Assembly (NCBI RefSeq): GCF_018448925.1
Contig: NZ_RCWE01000021.1
Location: forward strand, 1 to 64,000
DNA from: Photorhabdus akhurstii
Lineage (GTDB): Bacteria; Pseudomonadota; Gammaproteobacteria; Enterobacterales; Enterobacteriaceae
Direction: 5' to 3'
DNA length: 64,000 nt
Within the stretch, counting starts at the first letter, position 1, and each line of letters begins with the position of its first letter. Below the pieces are notes generated by a model, which had not been told where the DNA came from, ran no database searches, and saw only the letters and a program-made list of their open reading frames with translations. The position numbers and the translations under genes are program-made. Shown here one piece after another: positions 63,650 through 64,000 of the stretch.

Positions 63650-64000
63650 ACCGTATTCTCGTCACGTTAAGTCTACTGGCGGCATTTGTGCTGACAGGAT
63701 GTAGTAAATCTGTTCCTTATGATTACACTGCATTTAAAGAAAGCAAACCAAAATCTATTCTGGTTCTGCCGGCGGTGAACAAATCTGTGGAAGTAAAAGC
63801 AGGGCACAGCCTAATTTCTCATGTGACATATCCATTGGCGGAATCTGGTTATTATGTCTTTCCGGTTGCTGTTGTGGAAGAAACATTTCAGCAAAATGGT
63901 GTGACAGCCGCACAGGATGTTCAGAATATCAGTTACAAAAAATTGCATGATATTTTCGGTGCCGATTCTGCGCTCTATTTGGATATTGAGGAATATGGTA
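63646..64000 (+). CDS. GNA1162/DUF799-family lipoprotein, cut by the window end
   Basis: 118 codons visible from the ATG at 63646, with AAGGA about 9 bases upstream. Signal and lipobox MNRILVTLSLLAAFVLTGCS (Cys19), then SILVLPAVNKSVEVKAG and YPLAESGYYVFPVAVVEETF, typical of GNA1162-like lipoproteins, whose structure resembles TolB N-terminal domains. Third member of the lipoprotein operon; the C-terminal half lies beyond the window. Confidence 0.88.
   Translation, partial: MNRILVTLSLLAAFVLTGCSKSVPYDYTAFKESKPKSILVLPAVNKSVEVKAGHSLISHVTYPLAESGYYVFPVAVVEETFQQNGVTAAQDVQNISYKKLHDIFGADSALYLDIEEYG

Overview
This window is a stretch of chromosome from a member of the Enterobacterales, most probably Photorhabdus or a close relative in the Morganellaceae. 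Many core proteins resemble their Escherichia coli orthologues over their whole length and in E. coli order, while the spacers are AT-rich and the accessory pieces (Eag/VgrG debris, VirK, a Ner-like regulator) fit an insect-associated relative. The genus is an inference from recall; no search was run.

Layout. 1-140 is the start of a type VI secretion Eag-type chaperone. 0.6-5.1 kb holds the periplasmic proteases degS and degQ, split by about 1.7 kb without genes plus an orphan VapB-like antitoxin. 5.3-9.7 kb: zapG, zapE, rplM-rpsI, sspA-sspB. 9.7-21.1 kb: a small exported protein of unknown function, gltBD, arcB with the sRNA arcZ antisense to its 3' end, elbB-mtgA. 21.2-27.7 kb: dolP-diaA-yraN-lpoA opposite rsmI, the RNase P RNA, and divergent yhaK/yhaJ. 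28.3-30.6 kb is a very AT-rich accessory patch with two genes I cannot assign, one of them a small secreted protein that may resemble AB5-toxin B subunits. 30.6-38.3 kb: yqjF-yqjK-yqjE-yqjD, yqjA, alx behind a yybP-ykoY (Mn2+) riboswitch, sstT and fadH.

38.8-46.5 kb is the most variable part: a GNAT acetyltransferase; a VirK/YbjX-family gene behind two PhoP-box-like repeats; an isopentenyl-diphosphate isomerase next to a C-methyltransferase-like gene (a candidate non-canonical terpenoid locus); then decayed mobile DNA with two VgrG tail fragments, a hicAB pair whose toxin has a nonsense codon, a Ner-like regulator and small phage-type fragments. A 22-bp copy of the 3' end of tRNA-Ile2 lies 2.8 kb from the intact tRNA gene, as expected for a remnant of an element integrated at that tRNA.

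46.5-62.1 kb returns to the core: tRNA-Ile2(CAU), the macromolecular synthesis operon rpsU-dnaG-rpoD, tsaD, plsY, folB, uppP, cca, ygiM, ygiF, glnE and hldE. 62.6-64 kb holds three consecutive lipoprotein genes (CsgG-like, DUF4810-like, GNA1162/DUF799-like), the last cut by the window end.

How the genes work together: envelope quality control and peptidoglycan (degQ, degS, mtgA, dolP, lpoA, uppP), nitrogen assimilation (gltBD, glnE), redox and stationary-phase control (arcB, arcZ, sspAB), translation and replication initiation (rplM, rpsI, rpsU, dnaG, rpoD, tsaD, cca, rnpB). Three features depart from the E. coli plan inside the core: LpoA lacks about 90 residues of its N-terminal domain, YgiF lacks the second half of its CHAD domain, and mzrA and yqjC are absent from the yqj cluster. 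Gene starts were moved from the longest reading frame where a ribosome binding site or family length supported it.
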